NCBI RefSeq assembly: GCF_036320965.1
Contig: NC_092270.1
Location: 17,030,908-17,094,907, forward strand
Length of the DNA: 64,000 nt
Origin: Panulirus ornatus
Taxonomy: Eukaryota > Arthropoda > Malacostraca > Decapoda > Palinuridae
Reading direction: 5' to 3'
Position numbers and translations under genes: made by a program. This document shows positions 1 through 15,699 of the stretch, in pieces (position 1 is the stretch's first letter; every line of letters starts with the position of its first letter). The notes under the pieces are model-generated. The model was not told the DNA's origin and ran no database searches. It saw nothing but the letters and a program-made list of their open reading frames with translations.

Positions 1-2472
<2,472 letters not shown>

Positions 2473-2562
<90 letters not shown>

Positions 2563-2563
2563 T
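2473..2563. repeat. (TA)n followed by T(19)
   Basis: The tail of the plus-strand copy (TA repeats) meets the poly(A) tail of the next minus-strand copy (seen here as poly(T)). Two retrotransposon 3' ends are therefore back-to-back. Confidence 0.95.
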
Positions 2564-4231
2564 GCTTTGTCGCTGTCTCCCGCGTTTGCGAGGTAGCGCA
2601 AGGAAACAGACGAAAGAAATGGCCCAACCCACCCCCATACACATGTATATACATACGTCCACACACGCAAATATACATACCTACACAGCTTTCCATGGTT
2701 TACCCCAGACGCTTCACATGCCCTGATTCAATCCACTGACAGCACGTCAACCCCGGTATACCACATCGCTCCAATTCACTCTATTCCTTGCCCTCCTTTC
2801 ACCCTCCTGCATGTTCAGGCCCCGATCACACAAAATCTTTTTCACTCCATCTTTCCACCTCCAATTTGGTCTCCCACTTCTCCTCGTTCCCTCCACCTCC
2901 GACACATATATCCTCTTGGTCAATCTTTCCTCACTCATTCTCTCCATGTGCCCAAACCATTTCAAAACACCCTCTTCTGCTCTCTCAACCACGCTCTTTT
3001 TATTTCCACACATCTCTCTTACCCTTACGTTACTTACTCGATCAACCCACCTCACACCACACATTGTCCTCAAACATCTCATTTCCAGCACATCCATCCT
3101 CCTGCGCACAACTCTATCCATAGCCCATGCCTCGCAACCATACAACATTGTTGGAACCACTATTCCTTCAAACATACCCATTTTTGCTTTCCGAGATAAT
3201 GTTCTCCACTTCCACACATTCTTCAAGGCTCCCAGAATTTTCGCCCCCTCCCCCATCCTATGATCCACTTCCGCTTCCATGGTTCCATTCGCTGCCAAAT
3301 CCACTCCCAGATATCTAAAACACTTTACTTCCTCCAGTTTTTCTCCATTCAAACTTACCTCCCAATTGACTTGACTCTCAACCCTACTGTACCTAATAAC
3401 CTTGCTCTTATTCACATTTACTCTTAACTTTCTTCTTTCACACACTTTACCAAACTCAGTCACCAGCTTCTGCAGTGTCTCACATGAATCAGCCACCAGC
3501 GCTGTATCATCAGCGAACAACAACTGACTCACTTCCCAAGCTCTCTCATCCCCAACAGACTTCATACTTGCCCCTCTTTCCAAAACTCTTGCATTCACCT
3601 CCCTAACAACCCCATCCATAAACAAATTAAACAACCATGGAGACATCACACACCCCTGCCGCAAACCTACATTCACTGAGAACCAATCACTTTCCTCTCT
3701 TCCTACACGTACACATGCCTTACATCCTCGATAAAAACTTTTCACTGCTTCTAACAACTTGCCTCCCACACCATATATTCTTAATACCTTCCACAGAGCA
3801 TCTCTATCAACTCTATCATATGCCTTCTCCAGATCCATAAATGCTACATACAAATCCATTTGCTTTTCTAAGTATTTCTCACATACATTCTTCAAAGCAA
3901 ACACCTGATCCACACATCCTCTACCACTTCTGAAACCACACTGCTCTTCCCCAATCTGATGCTCTGTACATGCCTTCACCCTCTCAATCAATACCCTCCC
4001 ATATAATTTACCAGGAATACTCAACAAACTTATACCTCTGTAATTTGAGCACTCACTCTTATCCCCTTTGCCTTTGTACAATGACACTATGCACGCATTC
4101 CGCCAATCCTCAGGCACCTCACCATGAGTCATACATACATTAAATAACCTTACCAACCAGTCAATAATACAGTCACCCCCTTTTTTAATAAATTCCACTG
4201 CAATACCATCCAAACCTGCTGCCCTGCCGGC

Positions 4232-4237
<6 letters not shown>
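2564..4237 (-). mobile_element. RTE-like retrotransposon, 5'-truncated, 3'UTR-deleted subfamily
   Basis: Minus-strand copy with its 3' end at 2564 beside poly(T) and its truncated 5' end at 4237 beside (TA)n. It has the short 3' UTR in which CCATGGAAAG is joined to CTGTGTAGGTATG. That join removes about 250 bp that are present in copies such as 47.58-49.30 kb. The coding part is intact from the MKAGRAAG motif to the stop. The endonuclease and the linker that precede this point in the family are missing. Confidence 0.9.
2747..4237 (-). CDS. Reverse transcriptase domain of RTE-like element, uninterrupted
   Basis: The longest clean RT frame in the window, about 496 residues from MKAGRAAG to VVYRG. 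Visible motifs in order are AFMDLEKAYDRVD (motif A aspartate), LRQGCVMSPWLF, FADDTALVAD (motif C, both aspartates), YLGVDLAANG, then the C-terminal domain with RWVDRVSN and GRPNWRWKDG. The known family role is target-primed reverse transcription of the element RNA. The frame also extends upstream to 4444 through translated TA repeats into the 3' UTR of the next copy, and that extension is not biological. No endonuclease is present, so it cannot act as a complete element. It could only be expressed from a flanking promoter. Confidence 0.75.

Positions 4238-4307
<70 letters not shown>
4238..4307. repeat. (TA)n microsatellite
   Basis: TA repeats between two minus-strand RTE-like copies arranged head-to-tail. 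They are the tail of the next copy and the insertion environment of the previous one. Confidence 0.96.
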
Positions 4308-5889
<1,582 letters not shown>

Positions 5890-5958
5890 AGATGGGCCAT
5901 TCCTCGCCTCTTTTTCTTGGCGTTACCTATTTGACGAGGGAAACGGCGATCAAGTATA
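5890..5958 (+). mobile_element. Relic of RTE-like 3' tail
   Basis: A diverged version of the terminal motif seen at other plus-strand copies: GATGGGCCATTC, a cysteine-rich-like C/T tract, then GGGAAACGGCGATCAAGTA. It resembles the older tails at 13.35 and 32.1 kb more than the young copies. Confidence 0.6.
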
Positions 5959-6112
5959 AGTATCTAAGAAGTGGCACAAATATACCCAGTCCATCCATGA
6001 TGCAGCAAAAACATATTTTGTGCATCCAGAAAGAAACATATAAACATATTTTTCACGTCTGACCTACAAACATCACAGAAACATATCCAGCGCAAATATT
6101 CACCCTCAAGGT
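5959..6112 (-). repeat. Conserved outer flank of the 33-bp array, left arm
   Basis: Read on the minus strand this contains CCTTGAGGGTGAATATTTGC, then CGCTGGATATGT, GACGTGAAAAATATGTTT and TTGCTGCATCATGGATGGA. The same landmarks occur in the same order on the plus strand at 11328-11510, beyond the other array. The inverted repeat therefore includes non-repetitive flank. Confidence 0.8.
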
Positions 6113-6812
6113 TTTAAGCACATCCAGGAAGCAGTACACAAACATATCCAGGAAGCAGTACACAAACATATCCAACACATCCATGAAGCAGCACACAAAC
6201 ATATCCAACACATCCAGGAAGCAGTACACAAACATATCCAGGAAGCAGTACACAAACATATCCAGGAAGCAGTACACAAACATATCAAGCACATCCAGGA
6301 AGCAGCACACAAACATATCCAGCACATCCAGGAAGCAGCACACAAACATATCCAACACATCCATGAAGCAGCACACAAACATATCCAGCACATCCAGGAA
6401 GCAGCACACAAACATATCCAACACATCCATGAAGCAGCACACAAACATATCCAGCACATCCAGGAAGCAGCACACAAACATATCCAGCACATCCAGGAAG
6501 CAGCACACAAACATATCCGGCACATCCAGGAAGGAGCACACATACATATCCAACACATCCAGGAAGCAGCACACAAACATATCCAGCACATCCAGGAAGC
6601 AGCACACAAACATATCCAGCACATCCAGGAAGCAGCACACAAACATATCTGGCACATCCAGGAAGGAGCACACATACATATCCAACACATCCAGGAAGCA
6701 GCACACAAACATATCCGGCACATCCAGGAAGGAGCACACATACATATCCAACACATCCAGGAAGCAGCACACAAACATATCCAACACATCCAGGAAGCAG
6801 CACACAAACATA
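6113..6812 (-). repeat. 33-bp minisatellite array, left arm (about 21 units)
   Basis: Tandem 33-bp units containing ACATCCAGGAAGCAGCACAC followed by AAACATATCC. Single-base variants recur, and AAGGAGCACACATAC variants at about 6530, 6660 and 6730 suggest a higher-order pattern. Some units at the left end are shortened (about 21 bp). This is the reverse complement of the array at 8142-11330. The 200-250 codon frames on both strands arise because 33 is a multiple of 3 and the unit lacks stops in most frames. No coding function is claimed. Confidence 0.95.
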
Positions 6813-7021
6813 TGTTGACAGACTCCAATATAACCCCTGGCAGTGGTACCTGAGGGGACACACTGGCCAGCCTCGTGTATGTGTCATAAGACCATAACCC
6901 AGACTCCTACACATGTTCGTATTTATCTTTATAATAAAACTACAGAGGTCACCTGATCTTCATTGAGTACCACGGAACGAAGAAAGACCCGATCTTCTTT
7001 TTAGCAACTCCACCATACACC
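6813..7021. other. Spacer between the two minisatellites
   Basis: About 200 bp without recognised genes or repeats. Confidence 0.6.
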
Positions 7022-7392
7022 AGGTCAACGTACCGCTTGTGGCACTGCCCATCAGGTCCACGTACCGCCCATCAGGTCCACGTACCGCTGGTGGCACTGC
7101 CCATCAGGTCCACGTACCGCTTGTGGCACTGCCCATCAGGTCCACGTACCGCTTGTGGCACTGCCCATCAGATCCACGTACCGCTGGTGGCACTGCCCAT
7201 CAGGTCCACGTACCGCTTGTGGCACTGCCCATCAGGTCCACGTACCGCTGGTGGCACTGCCCATCAGGTCCACGTACCGCTTGTGGCACTGCCCATCAGG
7301 TCCACGTACCGCTTGTGACACTGCCCATCAGGTCCACGTACCGCTTGTGACACTGCCCATCAGGTCCACGTACCGCTTGTGGCACTGCCCAC
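7022..7392 (+). repeat. 32-bp minisatellite, about 11.5 units
   Basis: Tandem units reading CAGGTCCACGTACCGCTTGT followed by GGCACTGCCCAT. The spacing of CACGTACCGC is 32 bp, apart from one shortened unit near 7060-7080. The variable position is CTTGTGG, CTGGTGG or CTTGTGA. It is unrelated in sequence to the 33-bp family that brackets it. Reading frames of about 100 codons here shift frame at each unit and are not genes. Confidence 0.95.
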
Positions 7393-8141
7393 CCACTGAT
7401 CCTGCAGCTCATCCAAGTCTTCTTCTGCCATGATTGTGGGAAAATGGATGGAGTGCCAGTTTTACTATGAACTCGATATTCCTATAAGGTGAAAGAGCTT
7501 CTTTTGATTCAGTGAAGCGCAATGGGAATGGGACACATTTCATGAAATGCAAATATCTTTCATTTGTGAACACAGTCGCACCAAGAGAGCTCATCATTCA
7601 AGACAAAACCTTTTCTCCTTCTTTAAGATGTACCATTCCTTCCAGGTCCAGAATTCCAAGATGCATTCATTGTTCTAATGATACAGCCATCTTAATCCCT
7701 CACCAATCACGCAAGAGGCCTAACCTGTAACTGAAGACAGGAGCTGTAAGTTTAATACGCTTCAAATCTCACCAACTCTCCCAGTATCAGCTAAGAAATG
7801 TTTACATTAGAAACGACAGTATGCTATGTCGTCGTTCGGTTCCGGACACGTCAATGTCTGTGAACGTTAGTGTACAAAATTGGAATGTGATTCGTTGTAT
7901 AAACTTGTATGCACTGATACTGTGAAGTACAAACCAAACAAATAATGCAATTTCTTACATTTTGTATCACAGTACAGACGACATTTAATGATAGCAACAA
8001 CTGCTTTGGTAGTCCAAGTTTGGGGACATTTTGCTACTAAAATGCCAAGATCCCAAGTCTGCATATACAATCCTAAATACTTGTGAATAATGCTAACGAA
8101 TGGTAGCACTGGCCTGTGAGCCAGGTGTCTTGACTGAGATC
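7393..8141. other. Loop region of the inverted repeat
   Basis: No gene recognised. The part at about 7870-8065, read on the minus strand, resembles two tandem segments at 42.4-43.0 kb. Shared words include GGGATCTTGGCATTTTA, AGCAAAATG and TTTGGTTTGTACTT. It is thus an old dispersed repeat of unknown class. Confidence 0.55.
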
Positions 8142-11100
8142 CAAATGTTTGTGTGCTGCTTCCTGGATGTGTTGGAAAAGTATGTGTGCTGCTTCCTGGA
8201 TGTGTTGGAAATGTGTGTGCTGCTTCCTGGATGTGTTGGAAATGTATGTGTGCTGCTTCCTGGATGTGCTGGATATGTTTGTGTGCTGCTTCCTGGATGT
8301 GTTGGATATGTTTGTGTGCTGCTTCCTGGAGGTGCTGGATATGTTTGTGTCCTGCTTCCTGAATGTGCTGGATATGTTTGTGTGCTGCTTCCTCGATGTG
8401 TTGGAAATGTAAGTGTGCTGCTTCCTGGATGTGCTGGATATGTTTGTGTGCTGCCTCCTGCATGTGTTGGAAATGTATGTGTGCTGCTTCCTGGAGGTGC
8501 TGGCTATGTTTGTGTGCTGCTTCCTGGATGTGCTGGATATGTTTGTGTGCTGCTTCCTGCATGTGTTGGAAATGTATGTGTGCTGCTTCCTGGAGGTGCT
8601 GGATATGTTTGTGTGCTGCTTCCTGGATGTGCTGGATATGTTTGTGTACTGCCTCCTGGATGTGCTGGAAATGTATGTGTGCTGCTTCCTGGAGGTGCTG
8701 GATATGTATGTGTGCTGCTTCCTGGATGTGCTGGATATGTTTGTGTGCTGCTTCCTGGATGTGCTGGATATGTTTGTGTGCTGCTTCCTGGATGTGCTGG
8801 ATATGTTTGTGTGCTGCTTCCTGGATGTGTTGGACATATTGTGTGCTGCTTCCTGGATGTGCTGGATATGTTTGTGTGCTGCTTCCTGGATGTGCTGGAT
8901 ATGTTTGTGTGCTGCTTCCTGGATGTGTTAGAAATGTGTGTGTGCTGCTTCCTGGATGTGCTGGATATGTTTGTGTGCTGCCCCCTGGATGTGCTGGATA
9001 TGTTTGTGTGCTGCTTCTTGGATATGTTGGATATGTTTGTGTGCTGCTTCCTGGATGTGCTGGATATGTTTGTGTATTGCTTCCTGGATGTGCTGGATAT
9101 GTTTGTGTATTGCTTCCTGGATGTGTTGGATATGTTTGTGTGCTGCTTCCTGGATGTGTTGGATAAGTTTGTGCTGCTTCCTGGATGTGTTGGATATGTT
9201 TGTGTGCTGCTTCCTGGATGTGTTGGATATGTTTGTGTGCTGCTTCCTGGATGTGTTGGATATGTTTGTGTATTGCTTCCTGGATGTGTTGGATATGTTT
9301 GGGTGCTGCTTCCTGGGTATGTTGGATATGTTTGTGTGCTGCTTCCTGGATGTGTTGGATATGATTGTGTGCTGCTTCCTGGATGTGTTGGATATGTTTG
9401 TGTATTGCTTCCTGGATGTGTTGGATATGGTTGGGTGCTGATTCCTGGATGTGTTGGATATGTTTGTGTGCTGCTTCCTAGATGTGCTGGATATGTTTGT
9501 GTGCTGTTTCCTGGATGCGCTGGATACGTATGTGTGCTGCTTCTTGGATGTGTTAGAAATGTATGTGTGCTGCTTCCTGGATGTGCTGGATATGTTTGTT
9601 TGCTGCTTCCTGGATGTGTTGGAAATGCATGTGTGCTGCTTCCTGGATGTGTTGGAACTGTGTGTGTTGCTTCCTGGATGTGCTGGATATGTTGTGTGCT
9701 GCTTCCTGGAGTTGGAATATGTTGTGTGCTGCTTCTGATGTGTGGATATGTTTGTGTGCTGCTTCCTGGATGTGCTGGATATGTTTGTGTGCTGCTTCCT
9801 GGATGTGCTGGATATGTTTGTGTGCTGCTTCCTGGATGTGCTGGATATGTTGTGTGCTGCTTCCTGGAGTGTGGATATGTTTGTGTGCTGCTTCCTGGAT
9901 GTGCTGGATATGTTTGTGTGCTGCTTCCTGGATGTGCTGGATATGTTTGTGTGCTGCTTCCTGGATGTGTTGGATATGTTTGTGTGCTGCTTCCAGGATG
10001 TGTTGGATATGTTTGTGTGCTGCTTCCTGAATGTGCTGGATATGTTTGTGTGCTGCTTCCTGGATGTGCTGGATATGTTTGTGTGCTACTTCCTGGAAGT
10101 GTTGGATATGTATGTGTGCTGCTTCCTGGATATGTTAGAAATGTATGTGTGCTGCTTCCTGGATGTGCTGGATATGTTTGTGTGCTGCCTCCTGGATGTG
10201 CTGGATATGTTTGTGTGCTGCTTCCTGGATGTGCTGGATATGTTTGTGTGCTACTTCCCGGATGTGTTAGAAATGTATATGTGCTGCTTCCTGGATGTGC
10301 TGGACATGTTTCTGTGCTGCTTCCTGGATGTGCTGGATATGTTTGTGCTTCTTCCTGGATATGCTGGATATATTTGTCTGCTACTTCCTGAATGTGTTGG
10401 AAATGTTTGTGTGCTGCTTCCTGGATGTTCTGTAAATGTATATGTGCTGCTTCCTGGATGTGCTGGGTATGTTTATGTGCTGCTTCCTGGATGTGCTGGG
10501 TATGTTTATGTGCTGCTTCCTGGATGTCCTGGATATGTTTGTGTGCTGCTTCCTGGATGTGCTGGGTATGTTTGTGTACTGCTTCCTGGATGTGCTGGAT
10601 ATGTTTGTGTGCTGCTTCCTGGATGTGTTGGAAATGTATTTGTGTTGCTTCCTGGATGTGCTGAATATGTTTGTGTGCTGTTTCCTGGATGTGTTGGAAA
10701 TGTTTGTGTGCTGCTTCGTGGATATGTTAGAAATGTATGTGTGCTGCTTCCTAGATGTGCTGGATATGTTTGTGTGCTGCTTCCTGGATGTGCTGGATAT
10801 GTTTGTGTGCTGCTTCCTGTATATGCTGGATATGTTTGTCTGCTGCTTCCTGGGTGTGCTGGATATGTTGGTGTGCTGCTTCCTGTATGTGCTGGATATG
10901 TTTGTGTACTGCTTCCTGGATGTGCTGGATATATTTGTTTGCTGCTTCCTGGTTGGCTGGATGTGTTTGTGTGCTGCTTCCTGGATTTGCTGGATATGAT
11001 ATGTTTGTGTGCTGCTTCCTGGATGTGCTGGATATGTTTGTGTGCTGCTTCCTGGATGTGCTGGATATGTTTGTGTGCTGCTTCCTGGATGTGCTGGATA

Positions 11101-11330
11101 TGTTTGTGTCCTGCTTCCTGGATGTGCTGGATATGTTTGTGTGCTGCTTCCTGGATGTGCTGGATATGTTTGTGTCCTGCTTCCTGGATGTGCTGGATAT
11201 GTTTGTGTGCTGCTTCCTGGATGTGCTGGATATGTTTGTGTGCTGCTTCCTGGATGTGCTGGATATGTTTGTGTGCTGCTTCCTGGATGTGCTGGATATG
11301 TTTGTTTACTGCTTCCTGGATGCGCTGAAT
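8142..11330 (+). repeat. 33-bp minisatellite array, right arm (about 96 units)
   Basis: Tandem units of TTTGTGTGCTGCTTCCTGGA followed by TGTGCTGGATATG. Variants include GGAAATGTATGTG and TTCCTGGAGGTGCTGG. Occasional indels (for example near 8210, 9170, 9660 and 9720) switch the reading frame. All three forward frames are largely open and translate to VCCFLDVLDMF-, CAASWMCWICL- and VLLPGCAGYVC-type repeats. The frames of up to 763 codons are an expected property of a stop-free 33-bp unit, not evidence for a protein. No signal peptide, start context or flanking exon supports a gene. Confidence 0.96.
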
Positions 11331-11600
11331 TCCTTGAGGGTTAATATTTACGCTGGATATGTCTCTGTGATGTTTGCGTGTTAGACGTGAAAAATATGTT
11401 TTTGTTTCTTTCTGGATGTAGATAATATTTTTCTTTTTTGCTGCATGATGGATGTATTGGATATATTTGTGCTACTTCTCAGATATTCTAGATATATTTG
11501 TATTCCTCCTTGATAACTGAATGTTTGCTGCTCACTGGATGCGCTGGCTATGTTTTTATACTACTTCCTTTATGCGCTGGATATGTTTGTTTGCTTTGCA
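11331..11600 (+). repeat. Outer flank of right arm and decayed 33-bp units
   Basis: Mirrors 5959-6112: CCTTGAGGGTTAATATTTAC, CGCTGGATATGT, GACGTGAAAAATATG, then TTGCTGCATGATGGATG. Decayed units (TGGATGCGCTGGCTATGTTT, GCGCTGGATATGTTTG) continue to about 11600, so this edge of the array is old. Confidence 0.75.
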
Positions 11601-12002
11601 TAAATACGTTGGCTTGACAACAAGCATCGTATTGTTGTGTTGAATTAGACATCGTCTTGCTTATTTACTTTCCAGTCATAATAATGTTAAGGTGGGACTT
11701 ATGAGCTTAGAAAGTCCAGTATCTCACAACAGACAGCAACAAAAAGCAAGATAATAAGTGCAGGCCAGGTATGATGTACAACTGATGTATCTCACTGGAA
11801 AGAGAAAATCGTTTAGCGTTTGATTTAATGAAATATAAATGAAAAGGTCGGGTGGCTAGTAACTTCGTCATTGGGTAAATCATGTGAGAGAAACAAACAG
11901 TTAAAATTAAGAGATGATGTAGAAAGTTGAAGGTGTAAGGTTGGATCATCAAGCTGGTGGATGTAAACAAAGAATACCGCTTAATGCTTCCAAAAACCAC
12001 AC
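11601..12002. other. Sequence without recognised genes
   Basis: About 400 bp of AT-rich sequence between the minisatellite and the next retrotransposon. Nothing recognised. Confidence 0.5.
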
Positions 12003-13390
12003 ATCGAGGATGGAAGGCATGTGTACGTGTAGGAAGAGAGGAAAGTGATTGGTTCTCATTTAATATAGGTTTGTGGCAGGGGTGTGTGATGTCTCCATGG
12101 TTGTTTAATTTGTTTATGGATGGGGTTGTTAGGGAGGTGAATGCAAGAGTTTTGGAAAGAGGGGCAAGTATGAAGTCTGTTGTGGATGAGAGAGCTTGGG
12201 AAGTGAGTCAGTTGTTGTTCGCTGATGATACAGCGCTGGTGGCTGATTCATGTGAGAAACTGCACAAGCTGGTGACTGAGTTTGGTAAAGTGTGTGAAAG
12301 AAGAAAGTTGAAAGTAAATGTGAATAAGAGCAAGGTTATTAGGTACGGTAGAGTTGAGAGTCAAGTTAATTTGGAGGTAAGTTTGAATTGAGAAAAACTG
12401 GAGGAAGTGAAGTTTTTTTTAGATATCTGGGAGTGGATCTGGCAGCGGATGGAACCATGGAAGTGGAAGTGGATCACAGTGTTGTAAATGGGGCAAAGGC
12501 TCTGGAAGCAATGAAGAATGTGTGGAAGGAAAGAATGTTATCTTGGAGAGCAAAAATGGGTTTGTTTGAAGGAATAGTATTTCCAACAATATTGAATGGT
12601 TGTTAGGCGTGGGCTATAGATAGGGTCGTATGAAGGTGGATGGATGTGTTGGAAATGAGATGTTTAAGGACAATATGTGGTGTGAGATGATTTGATCGAG
12701 TAAGTAATGAAAGGGTAAGAGAGATGTGGGGAAATATAGTGTGGTTGAGAGAGCAGAAGATGTGTTGAAATGGTTTGGACATATGGAGAGAATGAGTGAA
12801 GAGAGATTAACAAAGAGGTTGAGGGAACAAGAAATGGGAGACCAAATTGGAGGTGGAAGGATGGAGCGAAAAATATTTTGATTGGTCGGGGCCAAAACAT
12901 ATGGGAGGGTGAGAAAGTGTTCAAGGAATAGAGTGGATTAAAACGATGTGGTATACCAAGGTTGATGTGCTGTCAGTGGGTTGAGCCAGGGCATGGGACA
13001 CATCTCGGGTAAACCATTGAAAGGTCTCTGGGGCCTGGATGTGGATAGAGAGCTGTGGTTTTGGAGCATTACACATTACAGCTAGAGACTGTGTGAATGA
13101 ATGTGGCCTTTTTTGTTTGTTTTGCTGGTGCTACCTTGTTGAAGCAGTGGGTAGAGATGCTGTTTCCTCTGGTGCATGGGTAGCACCAGAAATGGATGAA
13201 GGCAAGCAAGTATGAATATGCACATATGTATATGTATGCCTATGTTTATGTAAATATGTTGATATGTATATGTGCGTGGATGGGCATTTATGTATATATA
13301 TATATTTGTGTATGTGAGTGAATGAGACATTCTTCGTTTGTTTACTGGCTCTACCTCACTGATGCGGGAAATGGCGATCAAATATAAATA
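12003..13390 (+). mobile_element. RTE-like retrotransposon, 5'-truncated, degenerate
   Basis: Begins abruptly at ATCGAGGATGGAAGGCATG (the YRGCKACV codons of the family). It retains QGCVMSPWLF and an intact FADDTALVAD. The frame closes at 12388-12390 (TGA in the NGEKLEE region), and further stops and indels follow in the C-terminal part. The 3' UTR from about 13085 contains GAAGCAGTGGGTAG and GGATGAAGGCAAGCAAG. It matches the element at 23.8 kb better than the young copies, so this is an older lineage. Confidence 0.85.
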
Positions 13391-15599
13391 AAAAGTCTCC
13401 AGAAGCATATATATAAGAGAAATCAGTAGTAAGTGTAGTGCTGATATAAAGAGCACCAAGTGCCACCTGGCGAGTCATGTCAACATGAGACTATGTATGC
13501 ACTTACTGTTATCTTAGATTTTCAGTTTCACTAGACATTTGTCATTTCTTTAAGGGTAAGATGAGTCTTCTATGACATATTGTTCATGGTTCTGTAGTTT
13601 TCCTTTCTGATCTTTTATATTATAAGAGAGAAATTGTTTCTCACTCTACCTAAAAAAAGATTTTATTCTTTTAAAAGAATAGGAAGTGTAGTATCACATC
13701 ATCAGGCTGGGTATCGAGAAACAAATTCCTAAAAGTATTGTACAGAGAAAGTAATAAAGTTTGGCTATAAACATAAATTTCATTTATCACTTTGCTTTTT
13801 GATAGTATTACAGGTGTAGATCACCAACTCTGGCACAGTCGTCTTGAATTTTGGTGACAATGGATAGTGTTTGGAGTTGAGGGATATGGTGATCAGTCAG
13901 CGATTTATATTGGGTTGAACATTTATTATGGGTATGATGTAATTGATCATGTTTAAGTATTAATTTAGGATCACTTGTTTCAGCTTTAGTAGTGTATCAG
14001 AAACAGGATACACATGTTCTAGTCAACAGATTTTACTATAAGTGGCTCTATGGGAATCCTTACATACTGCAGAGTTAGTAGTGTGAGATTTAACCAGTTG
14101 CCCATCCTACTCCCACGATTTACAGTCTTCACAGGGATTTGAATTTGATAGAAATTATGGGGTAAGGGCACTCTGATCCAGCTGTTTAGAGTTTAAGAAA
14201 TTGAATGGTACCACTTTCATTAAAATCTGTTTGTTAGTACGAGACACCTAGGGCATCCTGAGTAAATTGTGAATGTCCTGCTGTTGGTTGTGATCATACC
14301 TCCACCTAGCACTTGTTCAGATTCAGTAGGGCTTTATAACATATTCAAATTAATTTGCAAGCAAAGTGGAGCTGTATAACAAGATAAATTGCCTGTAGGG
14401 TCTTAGAATGGCTAATTTCCAATATTATTGATGAAATGGTTTCATGTATTGTAAATTGTAATATTTGAAAGGTAAACAAAGTTACATATAACTGAATTCA
14501 GGTCATGGAAATATTTTGCTTGAGTTCAGATGTCCTGCTTAAAGGGATCTGTCCCACACAGGCTCAGATCATATTTCTATAGGCACCTGAACTCACTGTT
14601 TACCTCTCAAACCTAACAGTGATTGGTACCATGCATTGGAGTAGCTACATCTTTTAATTAACAGTGAAATTTAACTATTAATCCTTTCACATTATTGCAT
14701 GCTGCAGAGACCTCACCTGTTTGCTGGCTGATGATGCTGATAGCATCTGTAGAAATTTAACCCTGTTTGCTGGCCAATGACACATGCTGCATTTTATGCA
14801 CACAGTGTTTTATTTCATAATTACCAAAAGATTTTGCAGCCCTAAGGCAGCTACTGATGCATGGTTAGTCACTAAGGGGTAAACACACAGCAGCATCCCC
14901 TCTTCCTTCTGGGTCATCTTCATACCATCTTGTGGAGGAGCTTTCATCACTTCATCCTGAGCATCATTCATCAACTTCTAGCTGTAATCAACCTCAGTAG
15001 GTTTGACAAATATCTGGGGTTAGTTTGAGTTTTATGAAAACATAATTTGTTTCAGATGTGTAGAAATAGATAGCAGTGACATGTAAACCATGCATTGTGT
15101 TTTGTTTTTGAAGTGAAGTAAAAAAAGATACCCTCTTTGCTTATTTTCTGGTGAATTATGTATAAAGACAGAAGTGACAGAGTGACAACACTGACAAAGG
15201 AAATGTTTTGAGTCCTGCCTTTGGTGTGAGATACTTTGTTTGCTTCCCTTGTCTCTATGAGCAAATTATTTGAGATCTATCAAGATGGACAGACAGCAAT
15301 GGCTGAAATGCATTGTTCTTTGATTTAGTATAGGGGTGAGGTGGGAGACACAAGATTCTTATTTGCTTTTTACCAGTAAATAGATAAACTTTTAGAATCA
15401 AGTATGAACATGATATAATTCTGTGATACTGCTGGGAAAATTTTCAATCACTGTAGGAAATATATTAGGGCTAATTCATTCAGGAAGTAGATAGACTATT
15501 TTACAAGACAAAATAATCCTATACATGTTGTGGGAAAAAATGGTAACATCATGTGTGCATTGTTAAAAAGAAGCACAGGGTTGCAGCTGTGTTACTCAG

Positions 15600-15699
15600 C
15601 CATGACCACAAGGGGGATTTTGGAGGTCTGAGGACCTTAGAAACACAGCTTGCAAAATGGTTTAATAGAATCCACATCTCGTCTGTAGCATTCAGAGAG
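15600..15699 (+). CDS. Possible internal exon, unidentified
   Basis: An open frame translating to HDHKGDFGGLRTLETQL and AKWFNRIHISSVAFREV ends exactly at a good 5' splice site (GAGAG followed by GTAAGA at 15700). A possible acceptor (TGTGTTACTCAG) precedes 15600, but its pyrimidine tract is weak. The composition is protein-like compared with the surrounding DNA. No family was recognised and no partner exons were found. A chance open frame is quite possible. Confidence 0.2.

Noticed and set aside
2788..3840. Many proline/serine/histidine-rich frames antisense to the RTE-like coding region (also at 4.5, 18.5, 28.9, 33.9, 48.0, 49.5 and 51.9 kb)
   Set aside because: They recur only because they are the complementary strand of the conserved RT sequence. 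They have no domains of their own.
6053..6861. Overlapping 200-250 codon frames on both strands of the left array
   Set aside because: Same 33-bp minisatellite artefact. Several frames overlap on both strands with equal quality.
7022..7392. CRISPR-like array with regular 32-bp spacing
   Set aside because: Units are directly contiguous and near-identical with no unique spacers. The context is eukaryotic, so this is a minisatellite.
8100..10391. A 763-codon frame and a following 528-codon frame with cysteine-rich 11-residue repeats
   Set aside because: Explained by a stop-free 33-bp minisatellite that is open in all three forward frames. Indels switch frames without penalty, and no signal peptide, splice or start evidence is present.
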